64,000 bases of DNA from Pseudomonas paraversuta (GCF_904063065.1 NZ_CAJFCL010000009.1:62001-126000); one strand, 5' to 3'. Shown: positions 25,939 through 34,797, counted from the stretch's first letter. The notes: generated by a model from the letters alone, not told the origin. Numbers and translations: made by a program.

Positions 25939-26912
25939 GCCCGGTCAGCTCCAAACCGGTATCGGCACCCGTGCTGGATGCTGCCATTGCCTGGCAACTG
26001 TGCCTGGACTGCGGCAATGGCAGCGCCTTGGAGCAAGCCGAATTCAACAAGTGGTACAGCGCCAGCGAAGAGCACGCGCGGGCCTGGATGCAACTGGGCA
26101 TGCTCGATCACCGCTTCAGCAGCACCAGTGTCCCGGCGCGTAACGCCTTGCTCAAGGCCCGCAGCGGCGTACAGCAACAGGTGCGCAAAATCGGCGGCGG
26201 CCTGGCCAGTATTGCGCTGGTGTGCGGGCTGACCTTGTTCGCCAGCAAAGACTACCTGCCGGTTGATTACTGGATGGCCGATCACCGCACCGCCACCGGC
26301 GAGCAACGCCAGTTACGCCTGGCCGATGGCACCCTGCTGAACCTCAACACCCACAGCGCAGTCGATGTGCGCTTTGATGGCACGACGCGACGCATCGTCC
26401 TGCAAGAAGGCGAAATCATGGTCGAGACCGGCCATGGCGACCCCCGGCCTTTTGTCGTGCAAACCCGTGATGGCAGCTTGCGAGCATTGGGCACGCGGTT
26501 TCTGGTCCGGCGCGAAGACGACGGCACCCGCCTCAGCGTGCTGCAGTCGCGGGTTGCAGCGCATCCCGAAAACAGCGTCGACGAAATCATCTACACCGAA
26601 GGTCAGCAAGTGCTGATGCACCGCGATTACCTGGGCCAGATGCTCGCCGTCAACCCCGGGGCAGACGCCTGGACCCGCGGCATGCTGGTACTCGACAACG
26701 TACGCCTGGCCGACATGGTGCACGAACTCAAGCGCTATCGACGCGGCCACCTGGGCGTCGACCCCGACGTCGCCGACCTGCGCATCAGCGGCAGCTTCGC
26801 GCTGAACAACGTCGAGCTGGCCCTCAATGCCCTGCTGCCCGCCTTGCCGGTGAAGATTGAACAGCACACCCCGTGGTGGGTCACCATCAGCGCCAGGCCG
26901 GCAAAAAACTAA
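25935..26912 (+). CDS. foxR: FecR-family transmembrane sigma regulator
   Basis: A 325-residue inner-membrane anti-sigma/co-activator. It has an N-terminal cytoplasmic DUF4880 segment (about 15-60; CGNGSALEQAEFNKWYSAS). One transmembrane helix lies at about 87-105 (GGLASIALVCGLTLFA). The periplasmic FecR domain contains RQLRLADGTLLNLNTHSAV, and the C-terminal STN-like end would contact the receptor signalling domain. Its ATG overlaps the sigma stop (ATGA), so the two are co-translated. The 10-residue extension at 25905 is discounted. Confidence 0.9.
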   Translation: MSPVSSKPVSAPVLDAAIAWQLCLDCGNGSALEQAEFNKWYSASEEHARAWMQLGMLDHRFSSTSVPARNALLKARSGVQQQVRKIGGGLASIALVCGLTLFASKDYLPVDYWMADHRTATGEQRQLRLADGTLLNLNTHSAVDVRFDGTTRRIVLQEGEIMVETGHGDPRPFVVQTRDGSLRALGTRFLVRREDDGTRLSVLQSRVAAHPENSVDEIIYTEGQQVLMHRDYLGQMLAVNPGADAWTRGMLVLDNVRLADMVHELKRYRRGHLGVDPDVADLRISGSFALNNVELALNALLPALPVKIEQHTPWWVTISARPAKN

Positions 26913-27002
26913 ATCTAAATTATTTTCAATCAGCCCTATCACTTTTCGGATCTCGTTCGGCAGATAGTCATTGAGAAACATTTCCATTCAGGAACCCGCC
27001 GA

Positions 27003-29438
27003 ATGTCCCGCTCCCTCGACACCTTTTTGCGCCCTGGCCTGTTAGCCGTAGCCATCGCCCTCAGCATCCCGCTGACCAGCACCTGCGTCATCGCCGCCGA
27101 ACAGGCCCCGACTGCGCGCAGCTACAACCTGCCCGCCGGACCGCTGGCCGCCACCCTGAACCAGATCGCCAGCCAGTCGGGTATCACCCTGGCCATCGAC
27201 CCGGCCCTGGTTGCAGGTAAAACGTCAGCCCCGGTCCAGGGTTCGTTCGAGGCCAGCACTGCATTGCGCGAGGCATTGCGCGACAGTGGCCTGCAACTGG
27301 TGCCGGGAAGCGCCGGCAGCTTCAGCCTGATCGCCATTCCTGAAGGGGTGGTGGCGCTGGAAGCCACCACCATCAGCGGCCAGAGCAGCTATGAAAGCCC
27401 GTGGGGCCCGGTGGACGGCTACCTCGCCCAACGTACCGCCGCCGGCACCAAGACCGACACGTCCCTGCTCGAAGCCCCGCGCTCGATCTCCGTCGCCACC
27501 CGCAGCCAGATGCAGGACCGGGCGGTGCAAAACCTGGATGATGCGGTGCGTTACATGCCGGGCGTAACGGCCAGCAGCTATGGCAGCGACAGCCGTGCAG
27601 AATGGCTGAAGGTGCGAGGTTTCGAGCCAACCCAGTTCCTCGATGGCCTGCCATTGCCCAAGGGCACCTATGCCATGCCCAAGCTTGAAACCTGGGACCT
27701 GGAACGCGTGGCCCTGCTCCGCGGCCCGGCGTCATCGGTCTACGGCCAGACACCTGCCGGCGGCCTGCTGGATATGGTCAGCCGGCGCCCGGAAGACAGC
27801 GCCAGCCACGAAGTACAGATGCAGATCGGCAGCTATCAGCGCAAGCAGATCAGCTTCGACAGCACCGGCCCGATTGATGATGAAGGACGTTTTCTGTACC
27901 GCGTCAGCAGCGTGGTGCGTGACAGCAACACCGCCATCGACCACAACGAAGACAAGCGCTACAACATTGCACCGAGCCTGACCTGGAACATTGACGAAGA
28001 CACCAAGCTGACCTTCCTCAGCCAGTTCAACCGTGATGACACCGGGATCACCAGCCAGTTCTTGCCGCTGCAAGGCACCAAGGTGTCCACGCCTGCGGGC
28101 AAAGTGAAGTATCACGAAAACCTCGGTGATCCGAAGTGGGAGTTCTACGACAAGACCTACTACGCACTGGGCTATGCGTTTGAGCACCGCCTGAACGACG
28201 TGTGGCAGTTCCGTCAAAATCTGCGCTACACCAAAAGCGATCTGGCCTTCCAGGGCATCACGGCGGGCGGTTACTACGGCTCGGTGGCAGACGATGGCAC
28301 GGTTGAGCGCGGGGCCAACGTGGTGGATGAAGACATCAGCCAGTTCGCCGTGGACAACAATTTCCAGGCCGACTTCGACACCGGCGCAATCAAGCACACC
28401 GTGTTGATCGGTCTCGACCATCAGCGCGTCAATACCAACTACAAATGGGATTACGGCGCCGCGCCTGCCAGCAACATCATCAACCCGATCTACGGGCAGG
28501 ATTTCAGCAACGTCAAATACACCACCTACAACGACTACAACCAGAAAACCCGCGACACCGGTCTTTACCTGCAAGACCAGATGGCTCTGGACAACTGGCG
28601 CTTGACCCTTGGCGGACGTCAGGACTGGTTGCACACCGACACCACGTTCTACAACGAGAAAAATGCCCGCGACACACGTGACGACAGCGCCTTTACCGGT
28701 AATGCCGCACTGAGCTATGTATTCGATTCCGGCTTCACGCCTTATGTTTCGTACGCCGAATCCTTCCAGGCCGAACCGGGCGGTTTTGCCGGCAAATCAT
28801 TCAAGCCCGGCACCGGCAAGCAGTACGAACTGGGCCTCAAGTACCAGCCTCCGGGCAGCGACATGCTGTTTACCGCCGCAGTCTATGACCTGACCCGCAA
28901 GAACATTGTGCTGAGCGATACGCTGGGCGTCAGCCGTCCGCTGGGTGAAGCCAACGTGCGTGGCCTGGAACTGGAAGCGGTGGGCAACGTTAACGAGAAC
29001 CTGAAGTTGACGGCAGCCTATACCTACGCCAACACCAAAATGACCAAGGTGTCCGACCCGCTGGACAAGAACCGTCCACTGCCGCTGACCCCCGAGCATC
29101 AGGCTTCTATCTGGGCTGACTACACTTGGCACAAAGGCGCGCTGGAAGGCTTCGGCGTAGGCTTTGGTGCCCGCTACATCGGCGAGACCGACAACATCGC
29201 CATTGGCAGCATGGCCTATGTACCGGACGCTTCCTACGGTCATACAGACGCCTATACCGTCTACGATGCGGCGGTGCATTACGACCTTGGCAAGATGAAC
29301 AAATCACTGCAGGGCGCCACGGTTTCGGTTAACGCCAACAACGTGTTCGACAAGCAATACCTGTCGACCTGCGATGGTTTCTACTGCTACTACGGCGACC
29401 GCCGCAACATCATGGCCAGCGTCAACTACAAGTGGTAA
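27003..29438 (+). CDS. foxA: TonB-dependent siderophore receptor with signalling domain (FoxA-like)
   Basis: An 811-residue outer-membrane transducer. The signal peptide is about 1-31 (cut near CVIAA), and the STN signalling domain is about 38-112 (YNLPAGPLAATLNQIASQSG). The TonB box/linker is near 120 (EATTISG). The plug is about 145-265 (EAPRSISVATRSQMQDRAVQ), with a 22-strand barrel ending in VNYKW. The STN domain, with the adjacent sigma and FecR genes, marks cell-surface signalling. The ligand is probably a hydroxamate such as ferrioxamine, by synteny only. Transcription likely depends on the upstream sigma factor. Confidence 0.85.
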   Translation: MSRSLDTFLRPGLLAVAIALSIPLTSTCVIAAEQAPTARSYNLPAGPLAATLNQIASQSGITLAIDPALVAGKTSAPVQGSFEASTALREALRDSGLQLVPGSAGSFSLIAIPEGVVALEATTISGQSSYESPWGPVDGYLAQRTAAGTKTDTSLLEAPRSISVATRSQMQDRAVQNLDDAVRYMPGVTASSYGSDSRAEWLKVRGFEPTQFLDGLPLPKGTYAMPKLETWDLERVALLRGPASSVYGQTPAGGLLDMVSRRPEDSASHEVQMQIGSYQRKQISFDSTGPIDDEGRFLYRVSSVVRDSNTAIDHNEDKRYNIAPSLTWNIDEDTKLTFLSQFNRDDTGITSQFLPLQGTKVSTPAGKVKYHENLGDPKWEFYDKTYYALGYAFEHRLNDVWQFRQNLRYTKSDLAFQGITAGGYYGSVADDGTVERGANVVDEDISQFAVDNNFQADFDTGAIKHTVLIGLDHQRVNTNYKWDYGAAPASNIINPIYGQDFSNVKYTTYNDYNQKTRDTGLYLQDQMALDNWRLTLGGRQDWLHTDTTFYNEKNARDTRDDSAFTGNAALSYVFDSGFTPYVSYAESFQAEPGGFAGKSFKPGTGKQYELGLKYQPPGSDMLFTAAVYDLTRKNIVLSDTLGVSRPLGEANVRGLELEAVGNVNENLKLTAAYTYANTKMTKVSDPLDKNRPLPLTPEHQASIWADYTWHKGALEGFGVGFGARYIGETDNIAIGSMAYVPDASYGHTDAYTVYDAAVHYDLGKMNKSLQGATVSVNANNVFDKQYLSTCDGFYCYYGDRRNIMASVNYKW

Positions 29439-29465
29439 CCCGCTAAACGCAACACCAATACCCAC

Positions 29466-29546
29466 CTGCAGGAGCGAGCTTGCTTCGCGATGAAATCATC
29501 CCCTACCGAGGGGCCGGCATCGCGAGACAAGTTCGCTCCTGCAGGG
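29466..29546. repeat. REPIN between receptor and PepSY gene
   Basis: GCAGGAGCGAGCTTGCTTCGCGA and its inverted partner TCGCGAGACAAGTTCGCTCCTGC flank a 30-nt loop. It lies inside the inferred fox transcription unit. Confidence 0.8.
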
Positions 29547-29569
29547 GAGTTTTTGCATTTGGGAATGTC

Positions 29570-30682
29570 ATGAAAAGCAAAACCATCCGCCGCTGGTCCT
29601 TCATTCACACCTGGACCAGCCTGATTTGCACCGCGTTTTTGCTGATGCTGGCGCTGACCGGCCTGCCGTTGATTTTTCACCATGAAATCGACCATCTGCT
29701 GGGCGACGCGCCGCAGGTCAAGGAATTGCCCGCCGGTACTCCAACCCTCGATCTGCAACAACTGGTGCTCGCCGCACAGGCCCACCGGCCGGGCGAGGTC
29801 ATGCAGTATTTCGGCTGGGACGACGATGAACCCAACGCCGTCCTGACCATCATGGCCCCCACCGCAGGTACCGAACCCAATTCGTCCCATACCTTCATGC
29901 TCGATGCACGCACCGGCGAGGCGATTGATGTGCCCTCCGCCAACGGCGGCATCATGATGGTCATGCTGCGTCTGCACGTGGACATGTTTGCCGGCCTGCC
30001 CGGCAAACTGCTGCTGGCATTCATGGGCATCCTGTTCGTACTGGCGATCATCTCCGGCACCGTTTTGTACTTGCCGTTCATGCGCCGCCATGACTTCGCC
30101 ACCGTGCGCACCGACAAATCCCGGCGCCTGCGCTGGCTCGACCTGCACAACCTGATTGGCGTCGTGACCCTGACCTGGGCACTGGTGGTGGGCGTGACCG
30201 GGGTGATCAGCGCCAGCGCCGACCTGATCATCGCTGCCTGGCGTGCTGAAACCCTCAGCGCCATGATCGAACCCTACCGCGACGCCCCGCCATTGACTCA
30301 CCTGGCACCTGCCAGTGATCTGTTGCACATCGCCGCCAGGGCAGCACCCGACATGCAGCCGGACTTTATCGCCTTCCCCGGCACCCGGTTCTCCAGCGAA
30401 CACCATTACTCGGTGTTCATGAAAGGCAGTACTCATCTGACCTCACACCTGCTGACTCCGGTCCTGATCGACGCCAGCAACCTTGAAGTCACCGCCGTGG
30501 CCGGACGGCCCTGGTACATGGATGCCATGGGCATGTCGCAGCCGCTGCACTTTGGCGACTACGGCGGCATGCCGATGAAAATCCTGTGGGCGGCACTCGA
30601 CCTGCTGACCATCGTGGTCCTGGGCAGTGGCCTGTACCTGTGGTGGGTACGTCGCCGCGCGGCACAGGAGAGCACCCGATGA
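29570..30682 (+). CDS. foxB: PepSY-TM inner-membrane protein (FoxB-like siderophore reductase)
   Basis: A 370-residue PepSY-associated membrane protein with four predicted helices. The N-terminal SFIHTWTSLICTAFLLMLALTG (split) carries a His in the first segment. Others lie near 145-170 (MGILFVLAIISGTVLYLPF), 190-215 (WLDLHNLIGVVTLTWALVVG) and 335-360. Conserved His residues at helix ends (FIHTW, FHHEIDH, DLHN) suit haem binding. P. aeruginosa FoxB reduces or handles ferric siderophores in the inner membrane. The ATG at 29570 follows the REPIN; the longer frame from 29480 is repeat-derived. Confidence 0.83.
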   Translation: MKSKTIRRWSFIHTWTSLICTAFLLMLALTGLPLIFHHEIDHLLGDAPQVKELPAGTPTLDLQQLVLAAQAHRPGEVMQYFGWDDDEPNAVLTIMAPTAGTEPNSSHTFMLDARTGEAIDVPSANGGIMMVMLRLHVDMFAGLPGKLLLAFMGILFVLAIISGTVLYLPFMRRHDFATVRTDKSRRLRWLDLHNLIGVVTLTWALVVGVTGVISASADLIIAAWRAETLSAMIEPYRDAPPLTHLAPASDLLHIAARAAPDMQPDFIAFPGTRFSSEHHYSVFMKGSTHLTSHLLTPVLIDASNLEVTAVAGRPWYMDAMGMSQPLHFGDYGGMPMKILWAALDLLTIVVLGSGLYLWWVRRRAAQESTR

Positions 30683-30855
30683 AACCGCGTCAGTCGAGTT
30701 TCTGGAAAGTGTTTTCCATTCCGCTGGCGATAGCCCTGGTGGGCGCCACCGGGTTGTTCTGCGCACTGCTGGACGATGGCGCCTGGGATTCGCTGAGCTG
30801 GATAGGGCTGGGCATACCGGCGTGGATCAGCCTGCGAGGCTTGCTCAAGCGTTGA
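30679..30855 (+). CDS. Small membrane protein after the PepSY gene
   Basis: A 58-residue protein with two hydrophobic stretches (about 9-30 and 40-54), starting MKPRQSSFWKVFSIPLAIAL and ending SLRGLLKR. Its ATG overlaps the PepSY stop (ATGA), so it is a coupled partner. A small hypothetical gene is also present at this place after foxB in P. aeruginosa (PA2464 by recall). It may be an accessory subunit of the reductase. No function is known. Confidence 0.75.
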   Translation: MKPRQSSFWKVFSIPLAIALVGATGLFCALLDDGAWDSLSWIGLGIPAWISLRGLLKR

Positions 30856-30875
30856 CCCTACCCCGCAGGGTAGGG
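30856..30875. terminator. Hairpin after the fox-like operon
   Basis: CCCTACCC-CGCA-GGGTAGGG is a perfect 8-bp stem directly at the stop codon of the small protein, ahead of the convergent protease-like gene. It has no T-run. Confidence 0.5.
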
Positions 30876-30885
30876 CCAGGTCGCA

Positions 30886-31386
30886 TCAGCAATCAGGCTT
30901 GTCTGCCGTATAACGACGGGCCGGGTTAACCGCGGCACCGAACTCGCGCAACGCCTTGGCACCGATCAGCAGCGGGTAGTTGAAGCTGCTGCGGTCGGTG
31001 AGGTTGACCTCAACCGTGCGTTTGACATTGCCCAGGCACATTTCCAGATCAACCACCGGGCGCTTGGCGCTTTCGCTCGCGTCCTTGTCTTCGTCTTCAT
31101 CGGCGCGGCTTTTGATTTTGCTGATGCGTGCCACTTTGTGTTCATACACCTTGCTGCTCGCACCTTCGGTGGCCAGCTGGAAGCGTACCCAGTCGTCACC
31201 ATCGCGGGTAAAGGTCTGGATGTTTTTGGCCGACAGCGACGCGGTCAGGGCACCGGTGTCCATCTTGGCTTTCAGGGTTTCACCGATTTCCGGCAACTTG
31301 ATGTATTCGTAGCGCCCGTACAGGGTCGGCTCGGCGGCCATCACCGGCAATGCCAATACAGAGAGCAAGGCTAGAACAGACTTCAT
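30886..31386 (-). CDS. Retropepsin-like 'ATP-dependent zinc protease' family protein, exported
   Basis: A 166-residue protein of the RimB/DUF785 (Zn_protease) family. The signal peptide is about 1-18 (MKSVLALLSVLALPVMAAEP). The aspartic-protease-like motif is KMDTGALTASLSAKN at about 42-56, with a second conserved block FNYPLLIGAKALREFGAAVNP at the C-terminus. The pfam name is misleading, since the fold is retropepsin-like. RimB partners with the ligase RimK, but no rimK is nearby and this copy is periplasmic. The start at 31386 is set by the signal peptide. Confidence 0.82.
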   Translation of the reverse strand: MKSVLALLSVLALPVMAAEPTLYGRYEYIKLPEIGETLKAKMDTGALTASLSAKNIQTFTRDGDDWVRFQLATEGASSKVYEHKVARISKIKSRADEDEDKDASESAKRPVVDLEMCLGNVKRTVEVNLTDRSSFNYPLLIGAKALREFGAAVNPARRYTADKPDC

Positions 31387-31414
31387 AAAGAGAGTTTCCT
31401 TCGGTTTGACGCTG

Positions 31415-31503
31415 CCTGCAGGGGCGAGTCTGGCTCGCGATGCTGGCAACTCGTTTAATTCATTTGCCGTGGTGATGCTATTGCGAGCAAGCCCGCTTCT
31501 ACA
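31415..31503. repeat. Degenerate REPIN
   Basis: GCAGGGGCGAGTCTGGCTCGCGATG and an inverted, diverged copy ending GCGAGCAAGCCCGCTTCTACAG, between two divergent genes. Confidence 0.6.
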
Positions 31504-31615
31504 GTGTCGGTTGAACGATAGCGGCTGGCGCGTGAAACATTTGTCGATACGCCGATTTGGCGTTCGGCGAGGCTCTGCTTATCATTGCCTGTCATTAAAC
31601 GTTCAAGAGTTACTT

Positions 31616-32503
31616 ATGCGCCGCCTGCTCACCGGCTGTCTGGTCACACTGCTACTGCTGTGCAACACCCTCATCCTGTTTGGCCCCTTGATGCTGTTTG
31701 CCCTGCTCAAACTCATCTCGCCGGGTCGCCTGCGCGATTACAATTCGTGGGCCGTGATGTGGATCGCCGAGACCTGGTCTGAAATCGACAAACGCATTTT
31801 CGCCCTGTGCCTGCCCACCCAATGGGACATTCGCGGCGCTGAAGGCCTGAGCCGCGATACCTCGTACCTGGTGATCAGCAATCATCAATCCTGGGTGGAT
31901 ATCCCGGCGCTGATGCAGGGCCTTAACCGGCGTACGCCGTTCTTCAAATTCTTCCTCAAAAAACAACTGATCTGGGTGCCCTTTCTGGGCCTGGCCTGGT
32001 GGGCGCTCGACTACCCGTTCATGAAGCGTTACTCCAAAGCCTTCCTCGCCAGACACCCGGAACTCAAAGGTGAAGACCTGAAAATCACCCGGGCAGCCTG
32101 CGAGCTGTTCAAGCGCCAGCCGGTGACCGTGGTCAATTACCTTGAAGGCACGCGTTTCACCCCGGCCAAGCGCGCCCGGCAACAATCGCCCTACACCTAC
32201 CTGCTCAAACCCAAGGCGGGCGGCGTGGCGTTTGTACTGGCCGCCCTGGGCGAACAGCTGGATGCCGTGCTCGACGTGACCGTGGTTTATCCACAGGCAA
32301 AAATTCCGGGCTTTTGGGCATTGATCAGCGGGCAAGTGCCCAAGGTGATTGTCGACATTCAGATCCACCAACTGGACCCGGCGTTATGTCAGGGGGATTA
32401 CGAGAATGATCCGCTGTTTCGCCAGCAGATCCAGAGCTGGGTCAACCAGCTCTGGATCAAGAAAGATCAGCGCATCAGCACCTTGCGTGCCGAGCGCGAT
32501 TGA
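31616..32503 (+). CDS. Lysophospholipid acyltransferase family protein (YihG-like)
   Basis: A 295-residue membrane acyltransferase. The N-terminal hydrophobic anchor is about 6-32 (LVTLLLLCNTLILFGPLML). The acyltransferase motif NHQSWVD gives the H-X4-D pair near residue 83, and the glycerol-phosphate-binding motif is YLEGTRFT. It resembles E. coli YihG (1-acylglycerol-3-phosphate acyltransferase-like). The ATG at 31616 is supported by the anchor; the 70-residue extension to 31406 runs through a REP. The gene ends two bases before the convergent DUF2780 stop. Confidence 0.87.
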   Translation: MRRLLTGCLVTLLLLCNTLILFGPLMLFALLKLISPGRLRDYNSWAVMWIAETWSEIDKRIFALCLPTQWDIRGAEGLSRDTSYLVISNHQSWVDIPALMQGLNRRTPFFKFFLKKQLIWVPFLGLAWWALDYPFMKRYSKAFLARHPELKGEDLKITRAACELFKRQPVTVVNYLEGTRFTPAKRARQQSPYTYLLKPKAGGVAFVLAALGEQLDAVLDVTVVYPQAKIPGFWALISGQVPKVIVDIQIHQLDPALCQGDYENDPLFRQQIQSWVNQLWIKKDQRISTLRAERD

Positions 32504-32505
32504 TC

Positions 32506-33063
32506 TTAAACGCCCCAGGCGCTACCCAGTTTGCTCAGCAGCGAAGTGCTGACGTTCTGGCCTTTGAAGTAGTCCAGCAGGACCGGAGCAAACTTGGCGA
32601 CCATTCCGTCCTGCATGCCCAGCGCAGAGAACGCAGCATCAAGCTGGCTGGTATTGGCCACGTTGCTCACAGCGCTGGTCGCGGTTTCGGACACGCCATT
32701 GGTCTTGCCCAGCAAACCGCCCAGTTGGCTCAGTTGACCCAGGGCACCAGCGCCAGCCAGTTTGTTAACACCCGGCACTTGCTTGGTCAGCTCGGAATAG
32801 TCACTTGAGGTCAGCTGGTTTTTCGCCAGGCTCAACATCGCGCCAACACCGCCAGCCGCCTGCTCGGGTTTGACCCCAAGTTCGTTGACCTTGCTCAGCA
32901 ACTGTACCGCTTGTGCCGACTTGTCAGTGGTCGCGCCGTTACCGTTGGCGCCCTGCATTTGAGCCGCGACGCCAGCCACATCGCTCAAGCTGAAACCCGC
33001 AAACACCGGGCTTGCGGCCACGGTCATAAATGTTGCCAGTGCCACTGCGCTCAACTTTTTCAT
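32506..33063 (-). CDS. DUF2780 domain secreted protein
   Basis: A 185-residue protein with a clean Sec signal (MKKLSAVALATFMTVAASPVFAG, split) followed by an alanine/serine-rich, Gly-rich helical domain (about 45-180) of the DUF2780 (VcgC/VcgE) type. No catalytic motif is visible. It is a small exported protein common in Pseudomonas with no known role. The ATG at 33063 is set by the signal peptide. Confidence 0.8.
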   Translation of the reverse strand: MKKLSAVALATFMTVAASPVFAGFSLSDVAGVAAQMQGANGNGATTDKSAQAVQLLSKVNELGVKPEQAAGGVGAMLSLAKNQLTSSDYSELTKQVPGVNKLAGAGALGQLSQLGGLLGKTNGVSETATSAVSNVANTSQLDAAFSALGMQDGMVAKFAPVLLDYFKGQNVSTSLLSKLGSAWGV

Positions 33064-33450
33064 CGCATCAACCTCTATATCCAAAGAGCCGCGCGTCAAT
33101 TAACGCGACGGCAAAACTGTGTGTAAGACCCGAAAAACCGGCAGATGTTCCCAAATGCCACTACGGGATCAAACGGCACGCAATCTTAATTGAAAAATTG
33201 TTTGCCCGCGCTGCATCCGCTTTGCCTTCGCCTGCGTATATCAAGCACGGACAGACCTTGTTGACCGCCTGCCAACCGACAAGGGCACAGACCATGAAAC
33301 GCAACTCGATCAGAACCCCGTTGATTGTCAGCCTTCTGAGGCTGGTTGTTGCCGCCAGCAACTGTCGACAAAGTGCTGATGACTGAATAGTGCATGCCTG
33401 CCCGGCCGGTGGGCACCCACGGTAAGCGGCCGGTCAATGGGAACCCCGCC
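33064..33450 (+). other. Intergenic region before the ECF sigma gene
   Basis: 387 bases without a convincing gene. It contains one 30-codon frame at 33294-33386 with a hydrophobic N-terminus, which I do not call. A GGAACC at 33438 could be the -35 element of an ECF self-promoter. Confidence 0.4.
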
Positions 33451-34083
33451 ATGAATGGAATAACTCTATATGCTCAACTAATCTCAACCGACAACTGGCA
33501 TGGAGCCATCCCCAGTCATGTAGGGAGAACCGGTATTTTAACTGCCAACACCGAGAACCTGAGACAGCTGCTGGCCCAATGCTCGTTGGGCAATCGACGC
33601 GCTTTCGAAACCCTTTACCGCAGCGTTGCTCCCAGCCTGCACAGCGTAGCCCTGCGTTGCATGGGCCGACGCGACCTTGCTGAAGAAGTGGTGCAGGAAA
33701 GCTTTGTGCGTATCTGGCACAACGCCTCACGTTATGAAGCTCATTTGTCGGCGCCATTGACCTGGATGATCAACATCACCCGCAACCTGGCCATCGACCA
33801 ACTGCGCAAACACCGGGAGTTGCCGTTAAGCGATCTGCAACAGAACGCCGTGGCCGATGACACCCCGGGCGCCGATGAGCAACTGGACAGCGCCCGCTCC
33901 TCCCGTGCCCTCAGTCATTGCCTTGAGCAACTGGACGGCATGCAGCGCCAGACCATTACCATTGCCTACTTCCATGGCTTCAGTGCCAGCGAACTGGCCA
34001 CGCAACTGGCAGCACCTCTGGGCACAGTCAAATCCTCGATTCGCCGGGGCATGGAACGTCTGCGCAGGTGCCTCGAATCATGA
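33451..34083 (+). CDS. ECF sigma factor (SigK/RpoE-like)
   Basis: A 210-residue ECF sigma as called. Region 2 is about 40-110 (RRAFETLYRSVAPSLHSVALR, RDLAEEVVQESFVRIWHNA). Region 4 is about 150-205 (MQRQTITIAYFHGFSASELATQLAAPLGTVKSSIRRG, split). It is paired with the overlapping RskA-type anti-sigma. The N-terminus is doubtful: ATG 33451 is the only in-frame ATG, but a much better Shine-Dalgarno (AGGGAGA) lies 7 nt before an in-frame ATT at 33535. The regulon and signal are unknown. Confidence 0.85.
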   Translation: MNGITLYAQLISTDNWHGAIPSHVGRTGILTANTENLRQLLAQCSLGNRRAFETLYRSVAPSLHSVALRCMGRRDLAEEVVQESFVRIWHNASRYEAHLSAPLTWMINITRNLAIDQLRKHRELPLSDLQQNAVADDTPGADEQLDSARSSRALSHCLEQLDGMQRQTITIAYFHGFSASELATQLAAPLGTVKSSIRRGMERLRRCLES

Positions 34084-34754
34084 ACTATCAAACTGCCGAG
34101 CGGCGCCGGGCTCTGGCTGGCGACTATGCCATTGGCCTGATGCCGCCCACTGCCCGCAAACGTTTTGAACAGCTGCTGCTGGACGACCCGCATTTGCGCG
34201 CCGAACTGGCGCAGTGGGACACCCATCTCGCCAGCCTGGCCGAACCCCTGTCTGCGCAGCCCGTACCCGAGCACGTATGGCAGGCCATCGTCTCGCGCAT
34301 CGAACCACAAAAACTGCATGTGCCGGCCAGGCGTCCGTTCTGGACCTGGCTACGTACGGGGGTTGTGATCTGCTCTTTGCTGATTGCCGTCACCGTGGGC
34401 CTGCTCTATACCCGCGACAACGTCCAGTACAAGGCCACCCTGCTCAGCGGCACCGAGCAACCGGGCTTGCGGATCGAAGCTCACACCGACTATCTGCAGG
34501 TTCAACCGCTGCAACTGGCAGCCCTCGATGCCGGGCGCAGTCTGGAGTTGTGGGCGATTCCGGTGGATGGCAAGCCTGTATCACTGGGCCTGATCCCCAC
34601 GGGCGGGGACGGTATGATCGGTCTGAGCAAAAGCCAGCAGCAATTGCTTGGCCCCCATGTTGTGCTGGCCGTGAGTCTTGAACCCAAGGGCGGCTCAACC
34701 ACCGGTCAGCCGAGCGGGCCAGTGTTGTACCAGGGCCCGTTGGCTGCGTTGTAA
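34080..34754 (+). CDS. RskA-type transmembrane anti-sigma factor
   Basis: A 224-residue anti-sigma. The N-terminal cytoplasmic sigma-binding helices are about 1-75 (ALAGDYAIGLMPPTARKRFEQLL), one transmembrane helix is about 90-108 (GVVICSLLIAVTVGLLY), and a periplasmic RskA domain follows (LELWAIPVDGKPVSLGLIP). Its ATG overlaps the sigma stop (ATGA). In this family, release requires regulated proteolysis. A strong terminator follows 4 bases after the stop. Confidence 0.87.
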   Translation: MNYQTAERRRALAGDYAIGLMPPTARKRFEQLLLDDPHLRAELAQWDTHLASLAEPLSAQPVPEHVWQAIVSRIEPQKLHVPARRPFWTWLRTGVVICSLLIAVTVGLLYTRDNVQYKATLLSGTEQPGLRIEAHTDYLQVQPLQLAALDAGRSLELWAIPVDGKPVSLGLIPTGGDGMIGLSKSQQQLLGPHVVLAVSLEPKGGSTTGQPSGPVLYQGPLAAL

Positions 34755-34758
34755 ACAT

Positions 34759-34787
34759 CACTGGCGCAGCGGTTCGCTGCGCCAGTG
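34759..34787. terminator. Bidirectional terminator between anti-sigma gene and fdhA
   Basis: A perfect 13-bp stem CACTGGCGCAGCG / CGCTGCGCCAGTG with a 3-nt loop in the 43-bp convergent gap. Confidence 0.8.
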
Positions 34788-34797
34788 TGTGCAGGGA

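Noticed and set aside
33294..33386. 30-codon frame MKRNSIRTPLIVSLL...
   Set aside because: Short, with no clear ribosome site or homologue known to me; the hydrophobic start alone is not enough.
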